From Massilia sp. R2A-15 (lineage in GTDB: Bacteria; Pseudomonadota; Gammaproteobacteria; Burkholderiales; Burkholderiaceae_D), in assembly GCF_030704305.1 (NCBI RefSeq), contig NZ_CP131935.1, positions 1 through 64,000 on the forward strand: 64,000 bases of DNA, in the 5' to 3' direction. Shown in pieces: positions 14,423 through 22,591 of the stretch. The notes below the pieces were generated by a model, which was given only the letters and a program-made list of their open reading frames with translations, had not been told where the DNA came from and made no database searches. The translations under genes were made by a program, and so were the position numbers. Position 1 is the first letter of the stretch, and each line of letters opens with the position of its first letter.

Positions 14423-15124
14423 TTGACGACTGACGACACTTCCGGCGCGAACGACCTTTTCCTGTTTCTCGCCTCGACCGCGCACGACATGAAAAATTCG
14501 ATCAGCGTGCTCTCCGGTACGCTCGAATCGCTGCTCGACGACGCCACCCCGGCGATCGGCCCGGCCTATCCGCAGATGGCGCGCGCGCTGTACCAGACCA
14601 AGCGCCTGAACGACAACCTGATGCAACTGCTGGCGCTGTACAAGCAGGTCGGCAAGCCCGACTACCCGTTCGACATGCAGCCGCTGGCGGTGGGCCACCT
14701 GGTCGACCAGGTGGTCGCGGCCGAGCGCGTGCTGCTCAAGTCGCGCGGCATCGCGCTCGACGTCGACGCCGACCCGGCGCTGGTGTGGCACTTCGACGAA
14801 GACCTGATCATCGGCGTGCTGGGCCACGCCATCAACAACGCCGTCAACTACACGGTGGACCGGATCCGGCTGGCGATCGCGGTGGTCGATGGCTGCCTCG
14901 AGCTGCGCGTCGAGGACAACGGCGGCGGCTATCCCGCGGCGATGCTGGAAGAAGGCGTCTCGGCCGCCAGCAGCGTCAACTTCATGACCAACAGCACCGG
15001 CCTTGGCCTGTATTTTTCCAGCGAAGTGGCGCGCATGCACAAGCACCGCGGCCGCTGCGGCGCCCTGCGCCTGGAAAACGGCGGCGCCCTGGGCGGCGGC
15101 TGCTTCGTGCTGACCCTGCCATGA
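14423..15124 (+). CDS. Sensor histidine kinase without its own sensor domain
   Basis: This is a short cytosolic kinase of 233 residues with no membrane segment. The HisKA-like motif is STAHDMKNSISVLSGTLES (His21). The HATPase part has LGHAINNAVNYT (N box), VEDNGGGYP (G1) and STGLGLYFSSEVARMH (G2). I chose TTG 14423 because GGAGG ends 4 bp before it. A further upstream TTG at 14375 would add 16 residues but overlaps the -10 box. The stop overlaps the next gene's start (ATGA), so kinase and response regulator are co-translated and most likely partners. The sensing input must come from another protein or the cytosol. Confidence 0.88.
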   Translation: MTTDDTSGANDLFLFLASTAHDMKNSISVLSGTLESLLDDATPAIGPAYPQMARALYQTKRLNDNLMQLLALYKQVGKPDYPFDMQPLAVGHLVDQVVAAERVLLKSRGIALDVDADPALVWHFDEDLIIGVLGHAINNAVNYTVDRIRLAIAVVDGCLELRVEDNGGGYPAAMLEEGVSAASSVNFMTNSTGLGLYFSSEVARMHKHRGRCGALRLENGGALGGGCFVLTLP

Positions 15125-16779
15125 GCGCGCATTCGCCGTTCGATACCACGGCGACCGGCATCGCCACGGTCGACTGGGCCGGCAAGAATTACCTGGTGGT
15201 GGACGACTTCATCGGCGTGCGCCAGCTGCTGCGCGAAAGCCTGCGCAACCTGGGCGCCAAGAACATCGACCAGGCGGCCAGCGGCGGCGAGGCGATCGGC
15301 ATGCTGTCGCGGATCCGCTACGACGTCGTGCTGTGCGATTACAACCTGGGCGAGGGCAAGAACGGCCAGCAGGTGCTGGAAGAGGCGCGCGCGCGCAATT
15401 TCCTGCTGCCGTCGAGCGTGTGGATGATGGTGTCGGCCGAAAAGAGCGTCGAATCGGTGATGGGCGCGGCCGAGCACCAGCCGGACGCCTATCTGATCAA
15501 ACCGATTACCGAGGGCGTGCTGCTGACGCGGCTGAACCGCGTGTGGCACAAGAAGCAGGTGTTCCGCATGATCGACCTGGCGTACGCCGAAAAGGACTAC
15601 CTGCGCGCTGCCAAACTGTGCGACGCCCAGATCGAGGTGGACAAGATCCACCAGATCGAGCTGTTGCGCATGAAGGCGACCCTGATGCTCAAGAGCGGCG
15701 AGCCGGACAAGGCGCGCGAAGCCTACGAGCGCGTGCTGCAGGAGCGCGAATACCAGTGGGCGCGCTCGGGGCTGGCCAAGATCCGCATGGCCAACGGCGA
15801 ATTCGAACAGGCGCGCCAGGTGTTCCAGGCCGTCATCGCCGAGAACCGCTACTACATCGACGCCTACGACCAGCTGGCGCTGTCCTACCAGCAGATGGGG
15901 CAGGCCGAGGAGGCCTGCAACGTGCTCGAACGGGCGGCCAGGCTGTCGCCCAACTCGGTGCCGCGCCAGAAAAGCCTGGGCGAGGTCAGCTTCAAGCTGG
16001 GCAACCTGGGCATGGCGGAGAAGGCGTATCGCAAGTGCATCGCGATCGGCGAGTATTCGGTGATGAAGAGCGCCGACGCCTACCTGGGGCTGGCGCGGGT
16101 ATGCGGCCAGAAAAACGAGACCAAGGAAGCGCTGCAGCTGCTGCTGACGGTGCAGCGTGAATTTGCAAACGACGACCACATCCAGATGCGCGCCAAGATC
16201 ACCGAGGGCCTGGTCTACCACGAGAGCGGCGACTTCCGGCGCGCGCGCAAGGCCGGCGACGACCTCGAAGTGCTGTTGAACACCAACCCGGCGCGGCCGG
16301 AGACGCGGCTGTGCCTGGAGATGGCGACCTTGCTGCTGGCGGTCGGGGTCAAGGAGGCGCCGGTCGATCTGCTGTGCTACGTGGCGCGCAACAACCACGA
16401 CAACACCCTGCTGCTGGAGGAGGTGCAGAAGATCTTCGACAAGGCGCGCATGGGCGAGGAGGGCATGGCGCTGATCCGCTCGTCGAAGAAGGAAGCGTCC
16501 GACCTGATGAACCAGGGCGTGCTGCTGTGGAAGACCGGCAAGCTGGCCGAAGCGGTGGAGTGGATGCGTCATGCGCGCAAGGTGCTGCCCAACAACCTGC
16601 GCATCCTGTTCAACGCGGCGCACATCCTGATCTCGCACATGCAGCAGCTGGGGTACGACGAGAAGCTCGCCGCCGAAACCACGGACGTGCTGATGCATGT
16701 GGACCGGGTCCAGCCCGGCCAGCAGCGCTTCGCGCAGATGATGGAGCAGCTGGCCAGGCTGGCGCCGGCCGCAGAATAA
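15121..16779 (+). CDS. Response regulator with C-terminal TPR array
   Basis: The protein has 552 residues. The N-terminal receiver (about 20-140) has YLVVDDF for the acidic pocket, LCDYNLGEG with phospho-acceptor Asp73, and LIKPITEGVL with the conserved Lys. The rest is helical repeat: TPR-like units such as ATLMLKSGEPDKAREAYERV, IRMANGEFEQARQVFQAVI and ALSYQQMGQAEEACNVLERA continue to about residue 540. No DNA-binding or enzymatic output domain is present, so output is probably by protein-protein contact. It overlaps the kinase gene by 4 bp. Similar REC-TPR proteins occur in pseudomonads and other proteobacteria without a settled role. Confidence 0.9.
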   Translation: MSAHSPFDTTATGIATVDWAGKNYLVVDDFIGVRQLLRESLRNLGAKNIDQAASGGEAIGMLSRIRYDVVLCDYNLGEGKNGQQVLEEARARNFLLPSSVWMMVSAEKSVESVMGAAEHQPDAYLIKPITEGVLLTRLNRVWHKKQVFRMIDLAYAEKDYLRAAKLCDAQIEVDKIHQIELLRMKATLMLKSGEPDKAREAYERVLQEREYQWARSGLAKIRMANGEFEQARQVFQAVIAENRYYIDAYDQLALSYQQMGQAEEACNVLERAARLSPNSVPRQKSLGEVSFKLGNLGMAEKAYRKCIAIGEYSVMKSADAYLGLARVCGQKNETKEALQLLLTVQREFANDDHIQMRAKITEGLVYHESGDFRRARKAGDDLEVLLNTNPARPETRLCLEMATLLLAVGVKEAPVDLLCYVARNNHDNTLLLEEVQKIFDKARMGEEGMALIRSSKKEASDLMNQGVLLWKTGKLAEAVEWMRHARKVLPNNLRILFNAAHILISHMQQLGYDEKLAAETTDVLMHVDRVQPGQQRFAQMMEQLARLAPAAE

Positions 16780-16786
16780 ACGCGCC

Positions 16787-16864
16787 GTCGTACCAGCGAA
16801 GGCTGGTACCCATGCCGACTCCGATTTGCCCTCTCAGTATGGGTACTGGCCTCGCGCACGTACC
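16787..16864. repeat. Long hairpin repeat, family 2
   Basis: It begins GTCGTACCAGCG, contains GGCTGGTACCCAT and the inverted ATGGGTACTGGCC, and ends GCACGTAC. It shares the arms GTACCCAT/ATGGGTAC with copies at 29925, 46081 and 54738. Confidence 0.75.
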
Positions 16865-16968
16865 ACAAGCCAAGCGTCCGCTAGCGTGCCGCGCACCGCC
16901 TGCGCTGGTGCTAAACTGCTAACCCTGCGGGTCACACCGTCACTCATTTCCAGGAAGGGGCACCAGGC

Positions 16969-17184
16969 ATGCGCGACATCGCTCACGAAGTCTATGAAAA
17001 AATGAAGGTTGGCAGCACTGCCTGGATCCGTCCGGTTGCGGCCAAAGGCGACACCCTGGAATCGTTCCAGGGCGCCCACGACCAGGCCAGGCAGCTGGCC
17101 GAAGAAGGGCTGATCTCGATTTCCACGGTCAAGCGCCAGGCCGACGGCCTGATCGACTCGATCCGCATCCTGCGCCTGGCTTAA
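16969..17184 (+). CDS. Small conserved-looking protein of unknown function, 71 residues
   Basis: It encodes a 71-residue soluble protein with mixed charge and no signal peptide. The middle reads KGDTLESFQGAHDQARQLAEEGLISISTVKRQ, which suggests two helices and a strand. AGGAAGG lies about 10 bp upstream of the ATG. Its last four bases overlap the stop of phaM on the other strand. I do not recognise the family. Codon use fits its neighbours, so it is probably a real gene. Confidence 0.6.
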   Translation: MRDIAHEVYEKMKVGSTAWIRPVAAKGDTLESFQGAHDQARQLAEEGLISISTVKRQADGLIDSIRILRLA

Positions 17185-17756
17185 TCCTTGTCCGGCTTGG
17201 CCTTGCCGGCCCGCGGCTTGGCGCCGTTCGATGTGTCGCTCGGCGCGGATGCCGCCGGCGCCGCCGCCATCCGCGCCGCCGCTTCCTGCGCCATCGTGGT
17301 GGCGTTGGTCATCGCCTCGGACGACGACACCGCGCTCGCCACCGCCTGCTTGAACTGATCCTGCAGCACGTTCCACCACAGCGCCGGGTCGGGCATCGAC
17401 GGCGCCGCCGCGCCGGCTTTCGGCTCGGCCTTGTCGTCCTTGGCCTCGCCCTTCGGCTGGTGCATCGCCTCGGCGAACGAGGCGCCCATCGACTTGAGCG
17501 ATGCGATGGTGCCGCGCTGGATTTCGAGCGCCTGGATGGTTCCGCGCAGCATCGCCGTATTCATGTTCAGCCACGTTTCGACCGCCTTCAGGTCGGCGAT
17601 CTTCTTGTCGAGCTCGTCCACGGTGAGCGCCGGAGCGCCCATGCCGGGAATCGCCATGCCCGGCACGCTCATGCTGCCCCACAGGTTCTTGACGAAGTCG
17701 AGCGTGTCAGTCATGGCGCCGGCGCCTGCCATGTTCGGTGATTGAGGATTCTGCAT
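17181..17756 (-). CDS. phaM: PhaM-type polyhydroxyalkanoate granule multifunctional regulator
   Basis: PhaM in Ralstonia binds the PHA synthase PhaC and DNA, sets granule number and surface, and ties granules to the nucleoid. The diagnostic segment DTLDFVKNLWGSMSVPGM at the N terminus and LDKKIADLKAVETWLNMNTAMLRGTIQALEIQRGTIASLKSMG in the middle match the family. The C terminus is Lys/Ala-rich (PRAGKAKPDKD) but shorter than the long AKKP-type tail of Ralstonia PhaM, so DNA binding may be weaker. The start has GGAGA about 7 bp upstream. It implies that this bacterium stores PHA. Confidence 0.85.
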   Translation of the reverse strand: MQNPQSPNMAGAGAMTDTLDFVKNLWGSMSVPGMAIPGMGAPALTVDELDKKIADLKAVETWLNMNTAMLRGTIQALEIQRGTIASLKSMGASFAEAMHQPKGEAKDDKAEPKAGAAAPSMPDPALWWNVLQDQFKQAVASAVSSSEAMTNATTMAQEAAARMAAAPAASAPSDTSNGAKPRAGKAKPDKD

Positions 17757-17839
17757 GATTGGTCTCCGGTGGCTAAGTGATCAGCGTAGCAGATAATTAA
17801 CACCGCTTCAAAGAATGTGGATCGCGTTACACTGGGTGT

Positions 17840-18901
17840 ATGACCATTGGATTGATTACCGCCCGGCATCGGCGTGCGCTGGCGCTTGGCGCGGCGACGT
17901 GCGTGGTGCACGTGCTGGCGCTGTGGTGGATCATGCCGCAATTGCGGGCGGCCAACTTGGGCGGCGAGACCGTCGTCGAAACGCGCCTGGTCGCCGTGGC
18001 GCCGCCGGAGCGTCGCCCCGAGCCGCCGCCGAAGCCAAAGCCGCTCGTTCCTAAGCGCCGCGCACCGGCCCCGCCGGCCCCGCCAACGATCGTGCAGGCC
18101 GAGGCCGTTGAGCCGGGCGCTGCCCAAAAGTTATCCGACGTACAATCTGTTCAGACGGCAACTGCCGACCCGGAAACGCCTGCGGCTGAGCCGGTTGCCG
18201 CGCCTCCAGCGCCGGCCGCCGCGGCGCCGCGCCAATACCGCGTCGATTTGCCGCCGTCGGCGCGGATCATGCTAGACGTCGAGCGCACCGATGCCGACGG
18301 CGCGCGCTGGCATGGCGAGCAGGCGATTGCCTGGACGCTGTCGGGCGGCCGCTACCGGATGACGGTCGAGGCGGGCATTCGCGTGCTGGTGCGGGTCAAC
18401 CTGCTGGTGCTCGAAAGCGTTGGCAAGGCAGGCGCGGCCGGTTTCGTGCCGGAGACGATGACGGAAAAGCGCCGCGGCAAGGCGCAGACGGCCACCCGCT
18501 TCGGCGACGGGCGCATCACGTTTTCGGCCTCGCCGGCCTCGTACGACTTGCTGCCGGGCGCGCAGGACAAGGCGACGGTGCCGCTGCAGTTGGCGGCGAT
18601 AGCGCGCGCCGACGTCAGCCAGCTCGACGGCGGCATCGACATCCTGGTCGGCGAGGACAAGGACGCCAGCGTGTTTCGCTTCGTCGCGCTGGGGCAGGAA
18701 GTGATCGACACCGGGCTGGGCAGGATGCACGCGCTGCACCTGTCGCGCCCGCCGCGCGCCGGCGCCTACGGATCGCGGCTGGACATCTGGCTGGCGCCGG
18801 CGCTGGGCTGGCTGCCGGTGCGGATCAGGAATACGGAAGCGAGCGGGGCGGTGACGACCCAGACGGTCAACAAGATACAAACCATGGATGTGGGAAGCTG
18901 A
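17840..18901 (+). CDS. DUF3108 protein with TonB-like membrane anchor and Pro-rich linker
   Basis: The protein has 353 residues. An N-terminal membrane segment (ALALGAATCVVHVLALWWIM) is followed by a Pro/Lys-rich stretch (ERRPEPPPKPKPLVPKRR), as in TonB-like periplasm-spanning proteins. The C-terminal 220 residues are a DUF3108 beta-rich domain (RYRMTVEAGIRVLVRVNLLVLES, GLGRMHALHLSRP, LDIWLAPALGWLPVRIRN). It is followed after 2 bp by a second DUF3108 gene. The function is unknown; DUF3108 proteins are found in the periplasm and have a lipoprotein-carrier-like pattern (inference). Confidence 0.82.
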   Translation: MTIGLITARHRRALALGAATCVVHVLALWWIMPQLRAANLGGETVVETRLVAVAPPERRPEPPPKPKPLVPKRRAPAPPAPPTIVQAEAVEPGAAQKLSDVQSVQTATADPETPAAEPVAAPPAPAAAAPRQYRVDLPPSARIMLDVERTDADGARWHGEQAIAWTLSGGRYRMTVEAGIRVLVRVNLLVLESVGKAGAAGFVPETMTEKRRGKAQTATRFGDGRITFSASPASYDLLPGAQDKATVPLQLAAIARADVSQLDGGIDILVGEDKDASVFRFVALGQEVIDTGLGRMHALHLSRPPRAGAYGSRLDIWLAPALGWLPVRIRNTEASGAVTTQTVNKIQTMDVGS

Positions 18902-18903
18902 AG

Positions 18904-19650
18904 ATGCGGAAACGATTGCAACACCTTGCCTGCGGCGCGCTGCTGGCCCTGATGCTGGCGGGCGCCGGCGCGGCCGAGCACATCGTCATCAAGCGGCCGG
19001 TGGAGATGGCGCCGTCGGCCGAACTGACGTATTCGATCAAGGCGCGCCAGAAAGGCTTCTCCATCGCCGGCGAAGCCACCGTCGGCTGGCGCGCGGGCGG
19101 CGGCAAATACGCCGTCCGGTCGGTCACCAAGGCGATGCTGTTCGGCACCATCATCGACAACCGGAGCGAGGGCGCGATCGACAGCTTCGGCCTGGCGCCC
19201 GTCACGTTCACCGAAAAGCGCATCCGGCACGATCCGTACACCACCACCTTCGACCGCGCGGCGAAGACCATCAGCTTCACCGAAAGCAAGGAAACCTATC
19301 CCTTGCTCGGTGGCGAGCAGGACCGTGCCAGCGTCTCATGGCAGCTGGTGGCGATTGCCCGGGCCCAGCCCGAAAAATTCGTCGCGGGATCGGAGTGGGT
19401 GTTTTTCGTCGCCGGACGGCGCGACGCCGAGCCGTGGACGTTCAGGGTGGTCAAGAAGGAAACGCTGCGCACCGGCATCGGCCAGGTCGAAGCGCTGCAC
19501 CTACTGCGGCTGCCGCCGCCGGACTCGAAAGACCAGTCGCTCGACATCTGGCTGGCGCCGTCGCACGAGTGGTACCCGGTGCGGCTGCGCTTCACCGACA
19601 ACGAAGAGGAATTCGTCGACCAGGTGCTGGAAAAGATTGCCAGAAAGTAA
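18904..19650 (+). CDS. DUF3108 family periplasmic protein
   Basis: The protein has 248 residues with a signal peptide (LACGALLALMLAGAGAAE). The mature part is one DUF3108 domain: LTYSIKARQKGFSIAGEATVGW, FTEKRIRHDPYTTTFD, GQVEALHLLRLPPPDSKDQ, LDIWLAPSHEWYPVRLRF. The last motif is shared almost word for word with the upstream gene, so the two are tandem paralogs in one operon. The IS element begins 99 bp after its stop and does not touch the coding region. Confidence 0.85.
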   Translation: MRKRLQHLACGALLALMLAGAGAAEHIVIKRPVEMAPSAELTYSIKARQKGFSIAGEATVGWRAGGGKYAVRSVTKAMLFGTIIDNRSEGAIDSFGLAPVTFTEKRIRHDPYTTTFDRAAKTISFTESKETYPLLGGEQDRASVSWQLVAIARAQPEKFVAGSEWVFFVAGRRDAEPWTFRVVKKETLRTGIGQVEALHLLRLPPPDSKDQSLDIWLAPSHEWYPVRLRFTDNEEEFVDQVLEKIARK

Positions 19651-19736
19651 AGCGGCGCCGGGATCTGGGCGTGCGGAGCGACGGCGACGCCGAGTCCCCA
19701 TCTTGCTATATTCACACGAGCCGCGGCCCAAGGTCT

Positions 19737-19749
19737 GGGGTCAGGTCCG
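19737..19749. repeat. Left half of a 27-bp palindrome split by the IS element
   Basis: GGGGTCAGGTCCG runs directly into the IS left end. Its last five bases, GTCCG, recur at 21043-21047 as the target duplication. Confidence 0.85.
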
Positions 19750-21042
19750 TGTATGGCCGGGGGACATGGGTAACACTTTGTCGGGGGACATGGGTTACAC
19801 ATGAAATCCGATTTTAGGCGGTTTTTCGCAGGTCGAGCGTGCGAATTTTCTGACTGCAGTAGAAGACGTCCACGACTCCATCCGTAGTGGACTGGCGCAC
19901 CGCCACAGGCTGTCCTTTCAATCCCTCGCCGATGAAGTGTTCGTCGCTCTTGTATTTGATTCGGCCGGTGCGCCGCACCATTCGTACCTCGTCTTCGAGT
20001 TCGTACTCAATCGTCGGCAAAGTCTCCGGAAAGACGCGTCCGCTGACCGAGTACCGTGAAACGGGTGGACATTGCCCTAAAGCCTGGTGGGGCCGAATCA
20101 GGTTGTACTCGTCGCGCCAGCGATCAAAACTGGCTTGGCAAAGTTCGATCGAGTTGAACCCGTAGCGCTCCAACAATTCGCGCTTTAAGGTGCGGTGAAA
20201 CCGCTCGTCCTTGCCTTGCGTTTGCGGATGGTATGGCGTGCTGTGGCCGACGCGAACACCGAGTCGTATCATCCAGGCCTCCAGTGCCGACACGGTGCCG
20301 CGTCCGGCCGTTCCCCACGGCGGGCCGTTATCGCAAGTGATCCGCTGAGGTAAGCCATACTTCCTGAATGCCTGGGTCAAGGCAGTCTGTACCTGCTCGC
20401 CCGACTCTGCAGAACAGGCGATCAGACAGATATTAAAGCGCGAATGGTCGTCGAGAACGGTCAACGGGTGACAGCGTTTCGCTGCAGCGTCAGTAAGCGG
20501 GAAGTGACCTTTGAAATCCATCTGCCAGAGCAAGTTCGGCGCTTCGTGCTCAAACCTGGTCAACGCAAGCTTGCCGGAGTTGGTTAAAGGGACCAGGTCA
20601 CAGCCATTGCGGCGAAGGATGGAATCGATTGTGGAGTGATGAATGTCTGGAAAACCGTGTGGCAGAAGCGCCTTCAGCTTACGCGCACCCCAGCATGGAT
20701 ACGTACGATGCAGTTCGACGATCGTCGTTTCTACACTCCTGCTGCTTTGCCCTGGCGAATTGGAAGGACGGCGCGAACGGTTTTCCAAACCATCGGCGCC
20801 GCCTTCTTCATGGCGCTGCAGCCATTTGTAGCCCGTCTTCCTGCTGATACCAAACGCTAGGCAAAGCGCTGAGATATTGGCGTCGTGAGCTTGAGCCAAC
20901 CGCACAAATTCAAGTCGTGAGGACATCTGAGAACACTCCATCCAAGGCATCGTAGGCTCCACAATTATTGGAAATTACGATGATGATAAAAGTGTTACCC
21001 ATGTCCCCCGACAAAGTGTTACCCATGTCTCCCTACAAAACA
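19750..21042. mobile_element. IS481-family insertion sequence, apparently intact (1293 bp)
   Basis: The element starts TGTATGGCCGGGGGACATGG and ends with the inverse beginning TGTTTTGTAGGGAGACATGG, so the ends are 5'-TGT as usual for IS481. Each end carries two direct copies of a GGGGACATGGGTAACAC-type motif (19762-19800 on the left, 20995-21034 on the right, inverted), which look like tandem transposase-binding sites. Flanking GTCCG at 19745-19749 and 21043-21047 is a 5-bp target duplication. Removing the element rebuilds a perfect 27-bp palindrome, so the insertion is clean and recent enough to keep its target site. Confidence 0.9.
19814..20950 (-). CDS. IS481-family transposase (DDE)
   Basis: This is a 378-residue transposase with an N-terminal HTH (ALCLAFGISRKTGYKWLQR) and an rve/DDE catalytic core. 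The DDE residues are visible in LLWQMDFKGHF (Asp), ITCDNGPPW (Asp) and GKDERFHRTLKRE (Glu). The start MPWMECSQMSSRLEFV is the common N terminus of this family; an ATG four codons further upstream also exists. No frameshift or stop interrupts it, so the element may still be active. Confidence 0.95.
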   Translation of the reverse strand: MPWMECSQMSSRLEFVRLAQAHDANISALCLAFGISRKTGYKWLQRHEEGGADGLENRSRRPSNSPGQSSRSVETTIVELHRTYPCWGARKLKALLPHGFPDIHHSTIDSILRRNGCDLVPLTNSGKLALTRFEHEAPNLLWQMDFKGHFPLTDAAAKRCHPLTVLDDHSRFNICLIACSAESGEQVQTALTQAFRKYGLPQRITCDNGPPWGTAGRGTVSALEAWMIRLGVRVGHSTPYHPQTQGKDERFHRTLKRELLERYGFNSIELCQASFDRWRDEYNLIRPHQALGQCPPVSRYSVSGRVFPETLPTIEYELEDEVRMVRRTGRIKYKSDEHFIGEGLKGQPVAVRQSTTDGVVDVFYCSQKIRTLDLRKTA

Positions 21043-21061
21043 GTCCGCCGGACCTGACCCC
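21043..21061. repeat. Right half of the split 27-bp palindrome with target duplication
   Basis: GTCCG (duplication) is followed by CCGGACCTGACCCC, then GGTTTTGTCGGCGCCGCG, the usual outer arm of the long form of this repeat. Confidence 0.85.
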
Positions 21062-21211
21062 GGTTTTGTCGGCGCCGCGTAACACATTTAGCGTCAACAT
21101 TTCTTTTTGACAACGCATTTTCGGCGGCTGGCGCGGCGGTAGCTGATATACTGACGCCCCGCGAGCGAACTGGTGTTCGTCCACGCGAACGACACTGGTA
21201 CCCGGAACACA

Positions 21212-22591
21212 ATGATCGAAACACTGGCAGGTGCGGCGCTGGCCGCAGACTCACTGACACTTGGGCAGGACGACGACGCCGACTCGCTGCAGGCGCACTT
21301 CCACGCCGGCATTTCGGCCGACGAAATCGAACAAGTCTTCCACTTGAAGCGCGCGCAGCCGACGCTGCAAGCGTTTACCGCGCTGTTCCACGGCGGCTCC
21401 GACGGCGTGCTGATTCGCCTGCTGGTGCTGCGCGAACTGGCCGCCGACAGCTCCGTCTCCGCGTTCTCGCGCGCCGACATTAACACCAGGCTGGCCTACC
21501 TGATCCCCGAAAGCCTGGAGACCGTGCTGACGCGCTTGCGCACTCACGGCCTGCTGGCGTGGGACGCGCAGGGCGCCGTGTACCGCGTCACGCCGATGGC
21601 GCGCAACGTGCTCGCCGCGCTCGAGACCCTGCTGTCGATGGGCCAGGCCGACAACGGCGACGACGCCGACATGGGCTTCCTGCTGTCGCAGGTGGCCGGC
21701 GCCCACGCCGTCGGCGGCGTCACGGTCGACCAGCTCAAGCACCTGCTGGGCCGCCTGGTGGACCTGACCGAAGAATTTCGCGACGCGATCGCGTCCGGCT
21801 CCGAATTCCGCCTGCGCACCTCGCAGTCGAAGTGGCACATGGCCTGCGACTGGGTCGAGAAGGGCTCCGAGATCCTGCGTGCGATCCTGGCCGACGAGCG
21901 CGCCGACGGCGCCACCCACAAGGCGGCGCAGGCCATCGGCCGCGCCCAGAGCGCGCTGCTGAACATGCAGGGCATGTTCTCGCGCGCGCTGAACCAGATC
22001 GAGCGCCAGCGCGTGCACCTGGGCCAGTCCGGCCTGTCCACCACCGACGTCAAGCGCTGGCTGCTGGCGCACGAAGACCTGTCGAGCCTCGCGCAGGACG
22101 CGATCGACCGCCCGGTGGTGCCGCTGTTCGCCACGCCGGCCGAAATGATCGACGTCGCCGAGACCGAACTGTTGGCCGAGCGCCACGCGGTGGCCGGCCC
22201 TGCCGGACTGCCGACCGGCGAGGACGCGCCGCTGACCGTCAACGATTCGCCGGCGATCCAGGCCGAACTCGATGACTGGCTGGCGCGCCTGTCGGACTTC
22301 GCCAACCTGGGCAACTTCCCCAGCTTCTCGGAAATCGGCCCGAAATCGGTGCCGATCCAGGATTCGCTGCTGCCCGCCACCTTCGCGATCGCCTCGTACC
22401 GCGCCTCGCTGCTGCCACTGCTCGGCGACGCCGCCGAAGCGAGACTGCAGGGCGCCACCGCGCAACTGGCGCGCCTGCCGATCACCTTCGCGCCGACCGA
22501 CGACATGGTCGCGCTGAACGATCCGCACGTCGCCGCCATGTCGATCGCCACCCTCTCACTTGACCTGGAAAGCGGCCCGGCCGATGAATGA
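21212..22591 (+). CDS. Kleisin-like subunit of an SMC (MukBEF/MksBEF/JetABC-like) complex
   Basis: The protein has 459 residues and is the first gene of a three-gene operon whose order (this gene, KITE-like, SMC-like) matches MukF/MksF/JetA, MukE/MksE/JetB, MukB/MksB/JetC. The N-terminal part looks like winged helices (FTALFHGGSDGVLIRLLVLRELA, TRLAYLIPESLETVLTRLRTHGLLAWD). A long helical region follows (VDQLKHLLGRLVDLTEEFRDAIASGSEFRLRTSQ), as expected of a kleisin neck. The family call rests mainly on context, length and this pattern. ATG 21212 is preferred over an upstream GTG at 21173. It overlaps the next gene by 8 bp. The IS element ends 170 bp upstream and leaves this gene intact. Confidence 0.65.
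   Translation: MIETLAGAALAADSLTLGQDDDADSLQAHFHAGISADEIEQVFHLKRAQPTLQAFTALFHGGSDGVLIRLLVLRELAADSSVSAFSRADINTRLAYLIPESLETVLTRLRTHGLLAWDAQGAVYRVTPMARNVLAALETLLSMGQADNGDDADMGFLLSQVAGAHAVGGVTVDQLKHLLGRLVDLTEEFRDAIASGSEFRLRTSQSKWHMACDWVEKGSEILRAILADERADGATHKAAQAIGRAQSALLNMQGMFSRALNQIERQRVHLGQSGLSTTDVKRWLLAHEDLSSLAQDAIDRPVVPLFATPAEMIDVAETELLAERHAVAGPAGLPTGEDAPLTVNDSPAIQAELDDWLARLSDFANLGNFPSFSEIGPKSVPIQDSLLPATFAIASYRASLLPLLGDAAEARLQGATAQLARLPITFAPTDDMVALNDPHVAAMSIATLSLDLESGPADE

Noticed and set aside
21107..21152. TTGACA at 21107 and TATACT at 21147 as the promoter of the SMC operon
   Set aside because: The two boxes are 34 bp apart, twice the normal spacing, so they cannot work together.
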